In this document: piece by piece, positions 18,107-27,750 of the stretch
Position numbering within the stretch: the stretch's first letter is position 1
How the letters are laid out: each line of letters begins with the position of its first letter
Assembly: GCF_002959965.1 (NCBI RefSeq)
Contig: NZ_PREV01000026.1
Span: forward strand, 1,774,501-1,838,500
Reading direction: 5' to 3'
Origin: Microbulbifer pacificus
GTDB taxonomy: Bacteria > Pseudomonadota > Gammaproteobacteria > Pseudomonadales > Cellvibrionaceae
DNA length: 64,000 nt
Position numbers and translations under genes: made by a program
Notes under the pieces: model-generated
The model's input: the letters and a program-made list of their open reading frames with translations, nothing else
The model's database searches: none
Told to the model about the DNA's origin: nothing

Positions 18107-18913
18107 TTGAAAAAATTTTACCCGCTGATCGCGCTGGCGATCGTTCTTGCGATCGCCGGTTCTTACGGCCTTGATCATTACCGCCAACTGCGCGAGCAAC
18201 AACAGGCTCAGACCGCTTATCTGATAACCCGCTGTGTGAACCAGGGACTGTTGTCGCTGTTTGCATTGCAGGCCAACGACTGGGCGAAAGATTCCCGGCA
18301 GCTGGAAATCGAGGAAAAGCGTCTGCGAGAGCGGGTGGATGCTCTACCCGATGCGGTGGGTGTGGAAAAGCCTTTTGCCGACTGGCAGGGGGCCTTGGAA
18401 GTGTGCGATCGCCTTACCATCAATTCCAATCGTCAGCACAGCACGATTTTCCGGCCCTTGACAGAGATGGCAAAAAAGGAGATCTGGAGCCTGGAAACCG
18501 CCAAAAGTGAACCTTTTCAGGAGCGGCGCAAGAAGGCCATTTACCGCACAAAAATCGCCGCGGAGGCGGCGGACCGTTACCTGGATGACCTGAAGGCGGA
18601 TGTAAGCAGACTGTTGGATATCAGCCGTATTTCACCTGCGGCGCGCGCGCTCACCGAGCAGCAGCTGCAGGAAGCCATTTTTACCAAATACCGCAAGGGG
18701 GCATTCAGCAAGCGCCGTGTGCTGCAGTATCTGGAGTGGCAGGAAACCTTCTATCAGCTGCTTACGGATAATCCCAAAGGGTTTACCCTGCGCGGTGGAA
18801 GTCTGTTTTTTTACAACAAGAATCTTCATCGTCAGGCCGATGACCTGAACCGTTCCCTTTTGCAGGGAGAGGTGGATTTTTTTAGCAATTGGCGTTTACT
18901 GGTCCAGCACTGA
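18107..18913 (+). CDS. Membrane-anchored helical protein of unknown function
   Basis: 268 aa from TTG at 18107, 18 nt after yheV, so probably in the prlC operon. One N-terminal hydrophobic helix (residues ~5-22) is followed by a strongly helical, charged domain with coiled-coil-like stretches (QLEIEEKRLRERVDAL, ALTEQQLQEAIFTKYR). It contains two cysteines (in ITRCVNQ and LEVCDRL) that could pair in the periplasm. No family recognised. Confidence 0.65.
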   Translation: MKKFYPLIALAIVLAIAGSYGLDHYRQLREQQQAQTAYLITRCVNQGLLSLFALQANDWAKDSRQLEIEEKRLRERVDALPDAVGVEKPFADWQGALEVCDRLTINSNRQHSTIFRPLTEMAKKEIWSLETAKSEPFQERRKKAIYRTKIAAEAADRYLDDLKADVSRLLDISRISPAARALTEQQLQEAIFTKYRKGAFSKRRVLQYLEWQETFYQLLTDNPKGFTLRGGSLFFYNKNLHRQADDLNRSLLQGEVDFFSNWRLLVQH

Positions 18914-18987
18914 TGAGCTCTTCGTGCGTTGATCGGTGATCCACGTGCAGAACGATTCTGCGAACGCATAACTTGGAGTTAACCGGC

Positions 18988-19647
18988 CTAGTGTGACAGG
19001 TCAAATTGTCGTGCCAGGTTCGGTGTCCGCAATTCGATTTGCATTTGGCTGGCAAAATCAGGCCACTCACCGGGCGCGTCATCAAAACGCTGTTTGTATA
19101 AAATCATCGATACCAGGCGCGCGGGGTCCAGCGTGGCCGGTTCAAATCGCTGCAGCAGCACCTTGGCGAGGTCGTCCAGCTGACACCCCAGTGCCTCCCC
19201 CAGCAGTTCCCGTATCACCAGGTTTGCAACCAATGGATCCATGGGCAATAACGGCGTGCCGCACAATGGCTGCAGCATATCGTTGATTTCTTCCATGGTT
19301 CGATGAGCAAGATACGCCTCGTCCAGAATCGAACCCAGGCCGTGCTCGTAAGGTTGGCGCTCGGGAATTTCGCTGAAACTGTGCAGTACCAGTTCTCGCA
19401 CCGGAAAAAAATCGAGACCACCGGCCTGGCACAACTGCTCCAATCGTTGTAACCAGCCGGGAATAACCTGGATGTAGCGAATTACGAAACAGGTCAGATG
19501 GAGGGGGGCATCACGCTGAGGCAATTGGATGCTGCGGTGGAGATCGGGAAGGGTATTGTGCAGTGAGCGGCGGAAGCGGCCTCTGGCCTGTTCCGCGGCG
19601 ACCGCACGATCGATGCACTGTTGAATCAGTTGGTAATGGTCAGACAT
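18988..19647 (-). CDS. Conserved-looking cytosolic protein of unknown function
   Basis: 219 aa without signal or membrane segments. Mostly helical, with acidic and Leu-rich segments (LTCFVIRYIQVIPGWLQRLEQLCQ; HRTMEEINDMLQPLCG). Codon use resembles the neighbours. It lies alone between the prlC operon (convergent, 74 nt away) and the MATE gene (135 nt away). No motif permits a function call. Confidence 0.6.
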   Translation of the reverse strand: MSDHYQLIQQCIDRAVAAEQARGRFRRSLHNTLPDLHRSIQLPQRDAPLHLTCFVIRYIQVIPGWLQRLEQLCQAGGLDFFPVRELVLHSFSEIPERQPYEHGLGSILDEAYLAHRTMEEINDMLQPLCGTPLLPMDPLVANLVIRELLGEALGCQLDDLAKVLLQRFEPATLDPARLVSMILYKQRFDDAPGEWPDFASQMQIELRTPNLARQFDLSH

Positions 19648-19782
19648 ACATCAAAACGAAAACGGCGAAACCGCCTCCCCGTTTCTTTGTCTGCTGAACC
19701 CCCGTGGCTCATATTTGAGCCTTGCTCTAGAGAGCGGACAAGACTGCTTAACGTTGGAAGAGGAACCTATACCGTGCTCCAA

Positions 19783-21139
19783 TTACAGCCAATAGTTGTT
19801 TTTAGTGTAGTTGTAAAAATAGACCATTAATCCGAGAGATCGTGCGACAAACCACAGAAACAGGCTGAGCCAGACGCCAGTGTTGTCAAATTGTCGGGTA
19901 AACCACCAACAGGGTAGAAACACGATGACCGTGGCGACAAACATGGTGTCACGCATCTGCCGGCTTTTGCCGGCCCCGATGAACACTCCGTCCAGCTGAT
20001 AGCTCCAGACCGCCACCAGGGGCAGGGCACAGAGCCAGGGGTAAAACGCGTTTGCCGTATCCAATACCGCGGGAATGTCTGTAAACAACGGCAAAATCCA
20101 GCTCCCGCCAAACAGGAGCGCGGCGGTGACTACCAGCGCCGATCCCAGCGCCCACACGCCGGCAGCGGTAGTGGTGCGCCGGAACTGTACCGCCGAACCG
20201 CGCCCGATCGCGCGCCCCACCAGGGATTCGGTAGCGTGGGCGAAACCATCCAGTGCGTATGACGTCATCATCAACAACTGCAGCTGCCAGTACGGTATCG
20301 CCCTGTGCCGCGCCCTGGGCAGTGAAAAATGCCAGGGTGAACAGCAACAGGCAGGTTCGGAAGAACAGATCGCGGTTGATTCGCAACAGTTCTCGCCAGG
20401 GTGCCACCGCCTGCCAGGGCCAGAAGTCGGGTGAGGCCAACACTTCCCCCATCTCCCGCTGCACATCGCCGTGGCGCTTCCCCAGCAACCACCACCCCAG
20501 GGTAAAACTGCACAGATCGGCGCCGACGGATGCCCAGGCGGCACCGCGCGCGCCCATACCAAGCGCCAGGATCAACAGAAGGTCTAACAGGATGTTCAGC
20601 AGGTTGGCGGTGACCAGAATGGCCAGTGGTGTGCGACTGTCCTGGCGGCCGATGAAAAAACCCAACAGGGCGAAATTCGCCAGTGCAACCGGCGCGCTGA
20701 GCAGTCGGATCTGCAGGTAGTCGCGGGCGTGGGGCGCCGCCTCGGCGCTGGCATTCATCCACTGGGTTATCAGGGGTAACAGTGGCGATGCCAGCAGCAA
20801 CAGCCCGCTGCCCAGCCCGCCGGCGAGGCACAGGGAGCGGAGCAACCAGCGGGTACCGCTGTCATGGGCGCGCGCGACCAGCCCGGTGGTCCCCATGCGC
20901 AGAAAACCGAAGGCCCACAGCAGCATCGAAATCACGCTCGCACCGATGGCGACACCGGAAAGATATTCCGGGCTCGGCAGGTGGCCGAGCACCGCGGTAT
21001 CTACCGCACCGAGAAGCGGCACGGTGATGTTGCTCAAAATCATGGGCCAGGCGAGATGCCAGACCCTCCGGTAGGGGGCGGAGGCGCGGCGCGAAACTCC
21101 TCTCTGTCGCAGCGGTAAAAAAGCCGGAAATTTTTTCAT
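19783..21139 (-). pseudogene. dinF: DinF-type MATE efflux transporter, frameshifted
   Basis: The N-terminal ~285 residues (WHLAWPMILSNITVPLLG, VDTAVLGHLPSPEYLSGV, ALLGFFIGRQDSRTPLAIL) read in one frame from ATG 21139. After GDTVLAA, at about 20275-20290, homology continues in another frame (QLLMMTSYALDGFAHATESL to the stop at 19783). The whole span is 1357 nt, not a multiple of three. Comparison with E. coli DinF, which has about three more residues here (NAVLM region), suggests a short deletion rather than a single lost base. MATE proteins export cationic compounds. The gene is either inactivated or carries a sequencing error. Confidence 0.85.
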
Positions 21140-21513
21140 GCGGCGTGGCGGTTAATTGACTTTCTTCTGGTGATGTGTTTCTTTTGGTCAGTGCTAGATG
21201 CGACAAAAAGACACAGGTTGTTGGTTGTACCTTCCGGGCGACGACATCTGAAGTAAAAATAAACAAGTTGCACTGACGGCAGTATCGCGCAGCTGCGGCC
21301 GCCCCCGGTTGTGCGAACAGTGTATGTAGTCTTGGTTTACTACAGCATGTCCACATTTTCGTGTGTGGATTCCCCTCGATTTTCCGATCGGGGCAGACTC
21401 CAGTTCTCCCTGCAGCCAACCGCTGTTACAGGGCTTTGCTATCTTGATGGTTGCAGCAATGCCACCGCGGGAAAGCGGCTCGTGAGAATAACAAACATGG
21501 AGATCTGCAGGCG
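21140..21513 (+). promoter_or_regulatory. Upstream region of the cytochrome oxidase operon
   Basis: 374 nt without a convincing gene between the divergent MATE gene and coxB. Two consecutive hairpins can be drawn: TCCACA at 21350-21355 with TGTGGA at 21364-21369, and CCC-CGAT at 21373-21380 with ATCGGGG at 21387-21393 (one bulged T). It must hold the cox promoter, but no confident -35/-10 pair was identified. Confidence 0.4.
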
Positions 21514-22698
21514 ATGTTGATTGGCTTCAAACGGCTGTTCGCCTTCCTGACCCTCTCGGCCATTGCACCAGTGATTTTTGCCCAGGAAGCTGCGCAGGAA
21601 ATCTCACAGGAAGCATCACCGGAAGCTTCCGAAGGTGTCGCGCGCTGGGGGGTCAATATGACCCAGGGGGTAACCGAAGTTTCCCGTACCACTTACGATC
21701 TGCACATGCTGATTTTCTGGATCTGCGTGGCGATCGGTATTGTGGTGTTCGGGGTGATGTTTTACAGCATGTGGCGTCACCGCAAGAGCAAGGGGTATCA
21801 GGCCGCGCAGTTTCACGAAAGCACCCTGGTGGAACTCGCCTGGACTATTGTGCCAACCCTGATTCTCATCGGCATGGCGATTCCGGCCACCAAAACCCTG
21901 TACGATATCTACGACACCAAGGAAGCCGATCTCGATATCATGATCACCGGCTACCAGTGGAAGTGGAAGTATGACTACCTGGGGTCCGACGTTTCCTTTT
22001 TCTCCAATCTCTCCACACCCCATTCCCAGATCAGCAACCAGCAACCGAAAGGTGACCACTACCTGCTTGAGGTAGACGAGCCGCTGGTGGTGCCGGTGAA
22101 TAAAAAAATCCGTTTCCTGATTACCGCCAACGACGTGATTCACGCGTGGTGGGTCCCGGCACTGGCGGTGAAGAAGGACGCAATACCCGGTTTTGTGAAT
22201 GAATCCTGGACCCGTATTGACGAGCCCGGCATATACCGCGGTCAGTGCGCCGAACTCTGCGGCAAGGACCATGGCTTTATGCCCATCGTGGTGAAGGCGG
22301 TACCGGAAGACGAATACCACTCCTGGTTGGGCGAGCGCGCGGAACAGGCAGCCCTGATCAAGGAGTTGACCAACAAGACATTCACCTTCGACGAACTCTA
22401 CGAGCGCGGCAAAAAAGTCTATGCCAGCACCTGCGCTGCCTGTCACCAGCCAAACGGCCAGGGTGTCCCCGGCACCTTCCCGGCCATCGCCGGCTCCAAG
22501 GTTGCCACGGGCGGGATGGATGGCCACATGAGTATGGTTGTGAATGGCTCGCCGAGAAATCCGGCGATGCAGGCCTTTGGCGCGCAGCTGAATGAAGTGG
22601 ACATCGCCGCGGTCATTACCTACCAGCGCAACGCCTTCGGTAACAACATGGGCGACACCGTGCAGCCCATCGACATTCTCAATTTCAAGAATAAGTAA
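21514..22698 (+). CDS. coxB: Cytochrome c oxidase subunit II with fused cytochrome c domain
   Basis: 394 aa. A signal peptide (ending VIFAQ) and two transmembrane helices precede the cupredoxin domain. The CuA ligands are in GQCAELCGKDHGFM near residue 243. A C-terminal cytochrome c domain carries CAACH near residue 307, so this is the caa3-like form that takes electrons directly through its own haem. ATG 21514 has GGAGA upstream; the frame is open further 5' but that part lacks signal-peptide character. First gene of the oxidase cluster. Confidence 0.97.
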   Translation: MLIGFKRLFAFLTLSAIAPVIFAQEAAQEISQEASPEASEGVARWGVNMTQGVTEVSRTTYDLHMLIFWICVAIGIVVFGVMFYSMWRHRKSKGYQAAQFHESTLVELAWTIVPTLILIGMAIPATKTLYDIYDTKEADLDIMITGYQWKWKYDYLGSDVSFFSNLSTPHSQISNQQPKGDHYLLEVDEPLVVPVNKKIRFLITANDVIHAWWVPALAVKKDAIPGFVNESWTRIDEPGIYRGQCAELCGKDHGFMPIVVKAVPEDEYHSWLGERAEQAALIKELTNKTFTFDELYERGKKVYASTCAACHQPNGQGVPGTFPAIAGSKVATGGMDGHMSMVVNGSPRNPAMQAFGAQLNEVDIAAVITYQRNAFGNNMGDTVQPIDILNFKNK

Positions 22699-22722
22699 GC
22701 AGGAGCCGAAAGGAGTTTAGTT

Positions 22723-24273
22723 ATGGCACACGGTCCGAAACCCGGTTTTACCCGCTGGCTCTACACCACCAACCACAAAGACATCGGTTCGATGTACCTG
22801 TGGTTCAGTTTTGCGATGTTCCTGCTCGGCGGATGTATGGCGCTGGTAATCCGCGCCGAATTGTTCCAGCCCGGCCTGCAGATCGTGCAGCCGGAATTCT
22901 TCAACCAGATGACCACCATGCACGGCCTGATCATGGTGTTCGGTGCGGTCATGCCCGCGTTCGTCGGTCTCGCCAACTGGATGGTGCCGATGATGATCGG
23001 CGCTCCGGACATGGCGCTGCCGCGCATGAACAACTGGAGCTTCTGGATCCTGCCGTTTGCATTCGCAATGCTGGCGTCCACCCTGTTCATGGAGGGCGGC
23101 GCACCGAACTTTGGTTGGACCTTCTACGCACCGCTGTCCACGGAGTACGCGCCACCGAGCGTCACCTTCTTCATTTTCTCCATTCACATCATGGGCGCAT
23201 CGTCGATCATGGGGGCGATCAATATCGTCGCCACTATCCTGAACATGCGCGCACCGGGCATGACCCTGATGAAAATGCCGCTGTTCGTGTGGACCTGGCT
23301 GATCACCGCCTACCTGCTGATTGCGGTGATGCCGGTGCTCGCCGGTGTGGTGACCATGATGCTGATGGACATCCACTTCGGTACCAGCTTCTTCAGTGCG
23401 GCTGGCGGCGGTGACCCGGTGCTGTTCCAGCATGTGTTCTGGTTCTTCGGCCACCCGGAGGTGTACATCATGATCCTGCCGGCCTTTGGCATCGTGTCGG
23501 CGATCATCCCTACCTTCGCGCGCAAGCCGCTGTTCGGCTACAGCTCGATGGTGTACGCCACGGCGTCCATTGCGTTCCTGAGTTTTATCGTGTGGGCGCA
23601 CCACATGTTTACGGTGGGCATGCCCGTCGCCGGTGAACTGTTCTTCATGTATGCCACCATGCTGATCGCGGTACCCACCGGGGTGAAGGTGTTCAACTGG
23701 GTGACCACAATGTTCCGGGGCTCGATGACCTTCGAAACTCCGATGTTGTTCTCCATCGCCTTCGTGATTCTGTTTACTCTGGGTGGTTTCTCCGGACTGA
23801 TGCTCGCCATTGCACCGGCGGACTTCCAGTATCACGATACCTATTTTGTGGTGGCGCACTTCCACTACGTGCTGGTGCCGGGTGCCATCTTCTCGATCAC
23901 CGCGGGTGTCTACTACTGGCTGCCGAAGTGGACCGGCAACATGTACAACGAAACCATGGGCAAGGTGCATTTCTGGCTCGCATTCATCGGCCTTAACGTC
24001 ACCTTCTTCCCGATGCACTTTGTCGGGCTCGCCGGCATGCCGCGGCGGATTCCCGACTACGCCCTGCAGTTTGCCGATTTCAATCAGATCGCCAGTGTGG
24101 GTGCTTTCCTGTTCGGCGCCGCGCAGATCATGTTCCTGTTTAACGTGATTCGCACCGTGCGTGGCGGCAAGAAAGCCACCGATGAAGTCTGGGAAAACCC
24201 GCAGGGTCTGGAGTGGACTGTGCCCTCACCGGCCCCGTATCACACCTTCAGTACACCTCCGGTTGTGCGCTGA
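22723..24273 (+). CDS. coxA: Cytochrome c oxidase subunit I (aa3-type)
   Basis: 516 aa, 12 transmembrane helices. It holds haem a and the haem a3-CuB centre where O2 is reduced. Visible ligand regions are MTTMHGLIMVF, WFFGHPEVYIMILPAFG (CuB histidine and the cross-linked tyrosine), VWAHHMFTVG and FVVAHFHYVL. AAAGGAG lies nine bases before the ATG. Directly follows coxB (24 nt). Confidence 0.98.
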   Translation: MAHGPKPGFTRWLYTTNHKDIGSMYLWFSFAMFLLGGCMALVIRAELFQPGLQIVQPEFFNQMTTMHGLIMVFGAVMPAFVGLANWMVPMMIGAPDMALPRMNNWSFWILPFAFAMLASTLFMEGGAPNFGWTFYAPLSTEYAPPSVTFFIFSIHIMGASSIMGAINIVATILNMRAPGMTLMKMPLFVWTWLITAYLLIAVMPVLAGVVTMMLMDIHFGTSFFSAAGGGDPVLFQHVFWFFGHPEVYIMILPAFGIVSAIIPTFARKPLFGYSSMVYATASIAFLSFIVWAHHMFTVGMPVAGELFFMYATMLIAVPTGVKVFNWVTTMFRGSMTFETPMLFSIAFVILFTLGGFSGLMLAIAPADFQYHDTYFVVAHFHYVLVPGAIFSITAGVYYWLPKWTGNMYNETMGKVHFWLAFIGLNVTFFPMHFVGLAGMPRRIPDYALQFADFNQIASVGAFLFGAAQIMFLFNVIRTVRGGKKATDEVWENPQGLEWTVPSPAPYHTFSTPPVVR

Positions 24274-24291
24274 TTTTGTGAAGCATTGATC

Positions 24292-24861
24292 ATGGCAATG
24301 AGCGCAAACGCCAGAACCACCGCCAAGCTGCTGACCCTCGCGGTCAGTATGCTCGGCTTTGCGCTCTTCGTTATGCCGCCACTGTACGACGCCTTCTGTG
24401 AAGTTACCGGCCTCAACGGAAAAACCGGCGGCCGTTACGAGGCGGTGCCCGCGGCTGTGGATATTGAGCGAACGGTGAAAGTGCAGTTCGTTGCCAGCAA
24501 CAATGAAAACATGCCGTGGGAATTCCGGCCTGGGGTCGTGGAATTGAAAGTGCACCCGGGTGAGGCGGTGGATACCGTATTCCACGCGTATAACCCTACC
24601 GACCGCGACATGGTCGGTCAGGCGATTCCGAGCCTGGTGCCGTTCAAGGCCGCCAACTATTTTCACAAGACCGAGTGTTTCTGCTTCAACCAGCAGACAC
24701 TGGCCGCCGGCGAAGCTGCCGAACTGGGTTTGCGTTTTATCGTTGATCCGGAGCTGCCGCCGGGCGTAAACACCATAACGCTCTCCTACACCCTGTTTGA
24801 TGTCACGGACCGGATAGCGCAACAGACACAAAACAAGAAAGCGGATGCCTCCCCAATTTGA
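24292..24861 (+). CDS. ctaG: Cytochrome c oxidase assembly protein Cox11 (CtaG)
   Basis: 189 aa; one N-terminal membrane helix and a periplasmic immunoglobulin-like domain. It delivers copper to the CuB site of subunit I. The copper-binding CFCF motif is present in ECFCFNQQTL, with the family pattern YFHKTECFCF. ATG 24292 was chosen because GAAG lies eight bases upstream; ATG 24298 is an alternative. It lies between coxA and coxC, as in Pseudomonas. Confidence 0.96.
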   Translation: MAMSANARTTAKLLTLAVSMLGFALFVMPPLYDAFCEVTGLNGKTGGRYEAVPAAVDIERTVKVQFVASNNENMPWEFRPGVVELKVHPGEAVDTVFHAYNPTDRDMVGQAIPSLVPFKAANYFHKTECFCFNQQTLAAGEAAELGLRFIVDPELPPGVNTITLSYTLFDVTDRIAQQTQNKKADASPI

Positions 24862-24903
24862 GTCCAATTTAGGACAGGCACCAAGCGAGAGGGATAGATA
24901 AAT

Positions 24904-25794
24904 ATGGCCACCGAAAGCAGCTACTACGTTCCCGAGCAGTCCCGGCTGCCTATCTTCGCCACCATCGGTATTTTTCTGACGGCCTTTGGCGCCGCCAACT
25001 GGGTCAACGGCGGTAGTTCGTATATCTTCTTCACCGGCGCTCTCGCCATGGCCACGGTATTGTGGTTCTGGTTTGCTGCGGTGATCAGGGAAAACATGCA
25101 GGGGCTCAACAGCGACCAGCTAAAACGTTCCTATGTGTGGGGCATGGGCTGGTTTATTTTCTCCGAAGTCATGTTCTTCGCCGCCTTTTTCGGTGCGCTG
25201 TATTACATTCGCACCTTCACCCTGCCGTGGCTCGGTGGTGAGGGCGACCGCGGCTCTTCCAATATGTTGTGGGAAGGCTTCCAGAATACCTGGCCGCTGA
25301 TGGTCACTCCGGATCAGGCCGTAAGTGGCGACGCCGCCAAAGTGGTGGGTCCGAAGGGCATCATCGACCCCTGGCATCTGCCGCTGCTGAATACACTGTT
25401 GCTGCTCGCTTCCAGTGTCACCGTGCATGTCGCCCACGTATTTCTGAAAAAGAACAAACGCCAGGCCTTTAACATCTGGCTTGGTATCACCATTGCCCTC
25501 GGTGCCGCCTTCCTGTTCTTCCAGGTCGAGGAATATCTGGAGGCTTACCAGCATCTTGGTCTGACGCTGGAATCCGGCATTTACGGCACCACCTTCTTCA
25601 TGCTCACGGGTTTCCACGGTGCCCACGTAACCCTCGGTACCATCATGCTGTTGATCATGCTGCTGCGCTCAGTGATCGCGCACCACTTCAAGCCGAATGA
25701 CCATTTCGGCTTTGAAGCGGCGAGCTGGTACTGGCACTTTGTGGATGTAGTGTGGGTGGGGCTGTTTATCTTTGTCTACGTTCTGGGTGCGTAA
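24904..25794 (+). CDS. coxC: Cytochrome c oxidase subunit III
   Basis: 296 aa, seven hydrophobic helices. Motifs include FIFSEVMFFAAFFGALYY, WHLPLLNTLLLLASSVTVH and GFHGAHVTLGTIML, ending SWYWHFVDVVWVGLFIFVYV. It stabilises the catalytic core and the proton path. Terminal plus-strand gene of the first oxidase block; a strong hairpin follows. Confidence 0.97.
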   Translation: MATESSYYVPEQSRLPIFATIGIFLTAFGAANWVNGGSSYIFFTGALAMATVLWFWFAAVIRENMQGLNSDQLKRSYVWGMGWFIFSEVMFFAAFFGALYYIRTFTLPWLGGEGDRGSSNMLWEGFQNTWPLMVTPDQAVSGDAAKVVGPKGIIDPWHLPLLNTLLLLASSVTVHVAHVFLKKNKRQAFNIWLGITIALGAAFLFFQVEEYLEAYQHLGLTLESGIYGTTFFMLTGFHGAHVTLGTIMLLIMLLRSVIAHHFKPNDHFGFEAASWYWHFVDVVWVGLFIFVYVLGA

Positions 25795-25803
25795 TTCACG
25801 GGC

Positions 25804-25838
25804 GTTGGAAGGATGTCATAGAGGATCATCCTTCCAAC
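25804..25838. terminator. Bidirectional terminator between coxC and the DUF2909 gene
   Basis: GTTGGAAGGATG at 25804-25815 and CATCCTTCCAAC at 25827-25838 form a perfect 12-bp stem with an 11-nt loop, followed on the plus strand by ctgttttc. It lies between converging genes and can serve both. Confidence 0.8.
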
Positions 25839-25851
25839 CTGTTTTCAATGT

Positions 25852-26076
25852 TCAGTATTTGTTGGCCCACGGCGCAGTATTGGAAAGCATGCCGCTGTAA
25901 AATCCATACCAGATGGCGAGCAACAACAATGCCGCGAGTGTGATACGAATACCCAGCGCGTAAAGCGTGCGCTTTGACTCCGGCGCGCCCATATCGCGAA
26001 GCAGAAACACCAGTGCGCTGGTCAGACTGGCCAGCACAGCGAGAAACAACACCACAATTATTGCTTTTAGCCACAT
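25852..26076 (-). CDS. DUF2909 twin-transmembrane protein
   Basis: 74 aa from ATG 26076. Two membrane helices (WLKAIIVVLFLAVLASLTSA and ITLAALLLLAIWYGFYSG) joined by the short LRDMGAPESKRTL loop, as in DUF2909. It is found inside oxidase clusters of pseudomonads in the same antisense position, between coxC and surf1. Function unknown, presumably linked to the oxidase. Confidence 0.85.
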   Translation of the reverse strand: MWLKAIIVVLFLAVLASLTSALVFLLRDMGAPESKRTLYALGIRITLAALLLLAIWYGFYSGMLSNTAPWANKY

Positions 26077-26109
26077 AATCAAACGCCATTTATTGAAGTA
26101 CTTATTGGC

Positions 26110-26943
26110 ATGACAGCTCCCAGAAAGTCGCAGGCATTGCGCGACAAGGCATTATCAAGCGGGACCGAAAACCACTCCACGGATACCGGGGAACCATCGC
26201 GAGCCGCCAGTGTAGCATTTATCCGCAGCTGGCCACTCAGCATCCTGTGTTTGTGTTTTTTTCCACTACTGATTGGCCTCGGCCACTGGCAATTGCAGCG
26301 CGCCGAGGAAAAGCAGCAGATACTCGACGAAGTCGACTCGCGTCTCAGTGCTCAGCCGAAAAAAATATCCGAGCTGCACCAGGTGCAGACGTATACCCCG
26401 GTGCGCCTGCTCGGTTTCTATACCGACGAATATTTCTACCTCGACAACCGTACCCGCAACGGTCGTGTGGGCTACGAAATACTGCAGGTATTCGAAACCG
26501 GCAGCGGCGCTGCCAAGTCGCGATGGCTTATCAACCGCGGCTGGCTTGCGGCCGCGGCCGACCGCTCGCAACTGCCGGAGGTGGCCTATCCACTGGCCGC
26601 CAGGGTGATTACCGGTTTCCTGTATCCCAGCGATGTAAACGCAGCGAAGCGCGGTACCGGGCCGATCGCCCCGCACAGCCGAATTCAGCAACTGGACAGT
26701 ATGCTGGCAGACAACCTGAACCTCACCCGGAGTGCCTGGCACATCCGTCTTAGCGCCGATTCCGATACCGCGCTCACCACCGGGTGGCAACTGGTCAACG
26801 TAAACCCCGAAAAGCATCGCGGTTACGCGTTGCAGTGGTTCTCCATGGCCGTGGCCCTGGTCCTGCTGTGGTTACTTGCCGCGACCAATATCAGGCGGAT
26901 AGTGCGAGAAAAGTGGTTTAAAAAAGCGGCGAAACAGACATAA
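26110..26943 (+). CDS. SURF1-family cytochrome oxidase assembly protein
   Basis: 277 aa with membrane helices near each end (residues ~40-60 and ~237-257) around a periplasmic domain. Family features are LIGLGHWQLQRAEEK, FYLDNRTRNGRVGYEIL, WLINRGWLAA and the final RGYALQWFSMA. SURF1 assists haem a insertion into subunit I. It is divergent from the DUF2909 gene (33 nt). Confidence 0.94.
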   Translation: MTAPRKSQALRDKALSSGTENHSTDTGEPSRAASVAFIRSWPLSILCLCFFPLLIGLGHWQLQRAEEKQQILDEVDSRLSAQPKKISELHQVQTYTPVRLLGFYTDEYFYLDNRTRNGRVGYEILQVFETGSGAAKSRWLINRGWLAAAADRSQLPEVAYPLAARVITGFLYPSDVNAAKRGTGPIAPHSRIQQLDSMLADNLNLTRSAWHIRLSADSDTALTTGWQLVNVNPEKHRGYALQWFSMAVALVLLWLLAATNIRRIVREKWFKKAAKQT

Positions 26944-27043
26944 TCAATCCATAACAATAACGAGCGCGACACGGGGCACCGCTACTGTAGCAACAGCGAT
27001 GAGATGCGGCCCGAAGGCGTGGCGCTGTAGCGAGGTAGACGCA

Positions 27044-27697
27044 ATGGCAGAAAATATTCACTCGCAGACGTTGCCGGCTGAAGCGCGGGCCGCAGGCGGC
27101 CAACAGGGCAGGCGAGGGCTCGGTCGCAGTGCTGGACTCGCGGTGTTCGGCGCGGTAGCTCTTCCGATACTGGCTGCGTATATCGTGTTTTATACCGGCA
27201 TCGGTATACCGACGGCGACGGTCAATCAGGGCGAGTTGCTTGTGCCCGCAAAAAATGTCGCGGATATTGAACTGTCGTCTGTTCAGGGAGAAAGCATTTC
27301 CCTCGCAAATGAAGAGCCGAAATGGCGCTACCTGGTTCTGGGGGGGGAGGGCTGTGCTGAAGAATGTGAGAAGCTGCTTTACACCACCCGGCAGGTGCAT
27401 ATCCGCCTCGGCGACAAGGCCCATCGGGTCGAGCGCATGCTGGTCACTCCCGGGCCCCTCGGCGAATTGCGTCACACCGAACTGCAAAGCCAGCATCCGC
27501 GCCTGCATTTCGCCACCGTTGACCAGCGGCAGCTGGAGCAGTGGCTCGCGGACAGCGACCACCCGCAACTGGCGCGCCCCAGTGCACTGCTGGTAGATCA
27601 AAACGGGTTCGCCATGATGGTTTATGACAATCATCACTCAGGCAACCAGTTGCTGAAAGACATCAAGAGACTGCTGAAGTACTCCTACGAAAAATAG
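27044..27697 (+). CDS. Membrane-anchored thioredoxin-like protein of the oxidase cluster
   Basis: 217 aa from ATG 27044, which has GAGGT seven bases upstream. One membrane helix (around residues 28-48) and a periplasmic domain with thioredoxin-fold features: WRYLVLGGEGCAEECEKLLY places two cysteines spaced CxxxC as in SCO proteins, and the end has SALLVDQNGFAMMVYD. A homologous unnamed gene holds this position in pseudomonad cox clusters. A copper or thiol role in CuA assembly is inference. Confidence 0.75.
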   Translation: MAENIHSQTLPAEARAAGGQQGRRGLGRSAGLAVFGAVALPILAAYIVFYTGIGIPTATVNQGELLVPAKNVADIELSSVQGESISLANEEPKWRYLVLGGEGCAEECEKLLYTTRQVHIRLGDKAHRVERMLVTPGPLGELRHTELQSQHPRLHFATVDQRQLEQWLADSDHPQLARPSALLVDQNGFAMMVYDNHHSGNQLLKDIKRLLKYSYEK

Positions 27698-27750
27698 AAT
27701 CAGAACGATAACCGCGGCAAGGCGGAGCAGAACAGGCAGGAGAGAGCGCA

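Noticed and set aside
22717-24018. Long open frame on the minus strand opposite coxA, rich in His, Gln and Asp
   Set aside because: It is the antisense of a highly conserved gene; composition mirrors coxA codons and there is no ribosome-binding site or recognisable domain.
27044-27697. A second SCO copper chaperone
   Set aside because: It has a CxxxC-like pair and a thioredoxin-like end but lacks the full SCO motif set, so only a thioredoxin-like call is made.
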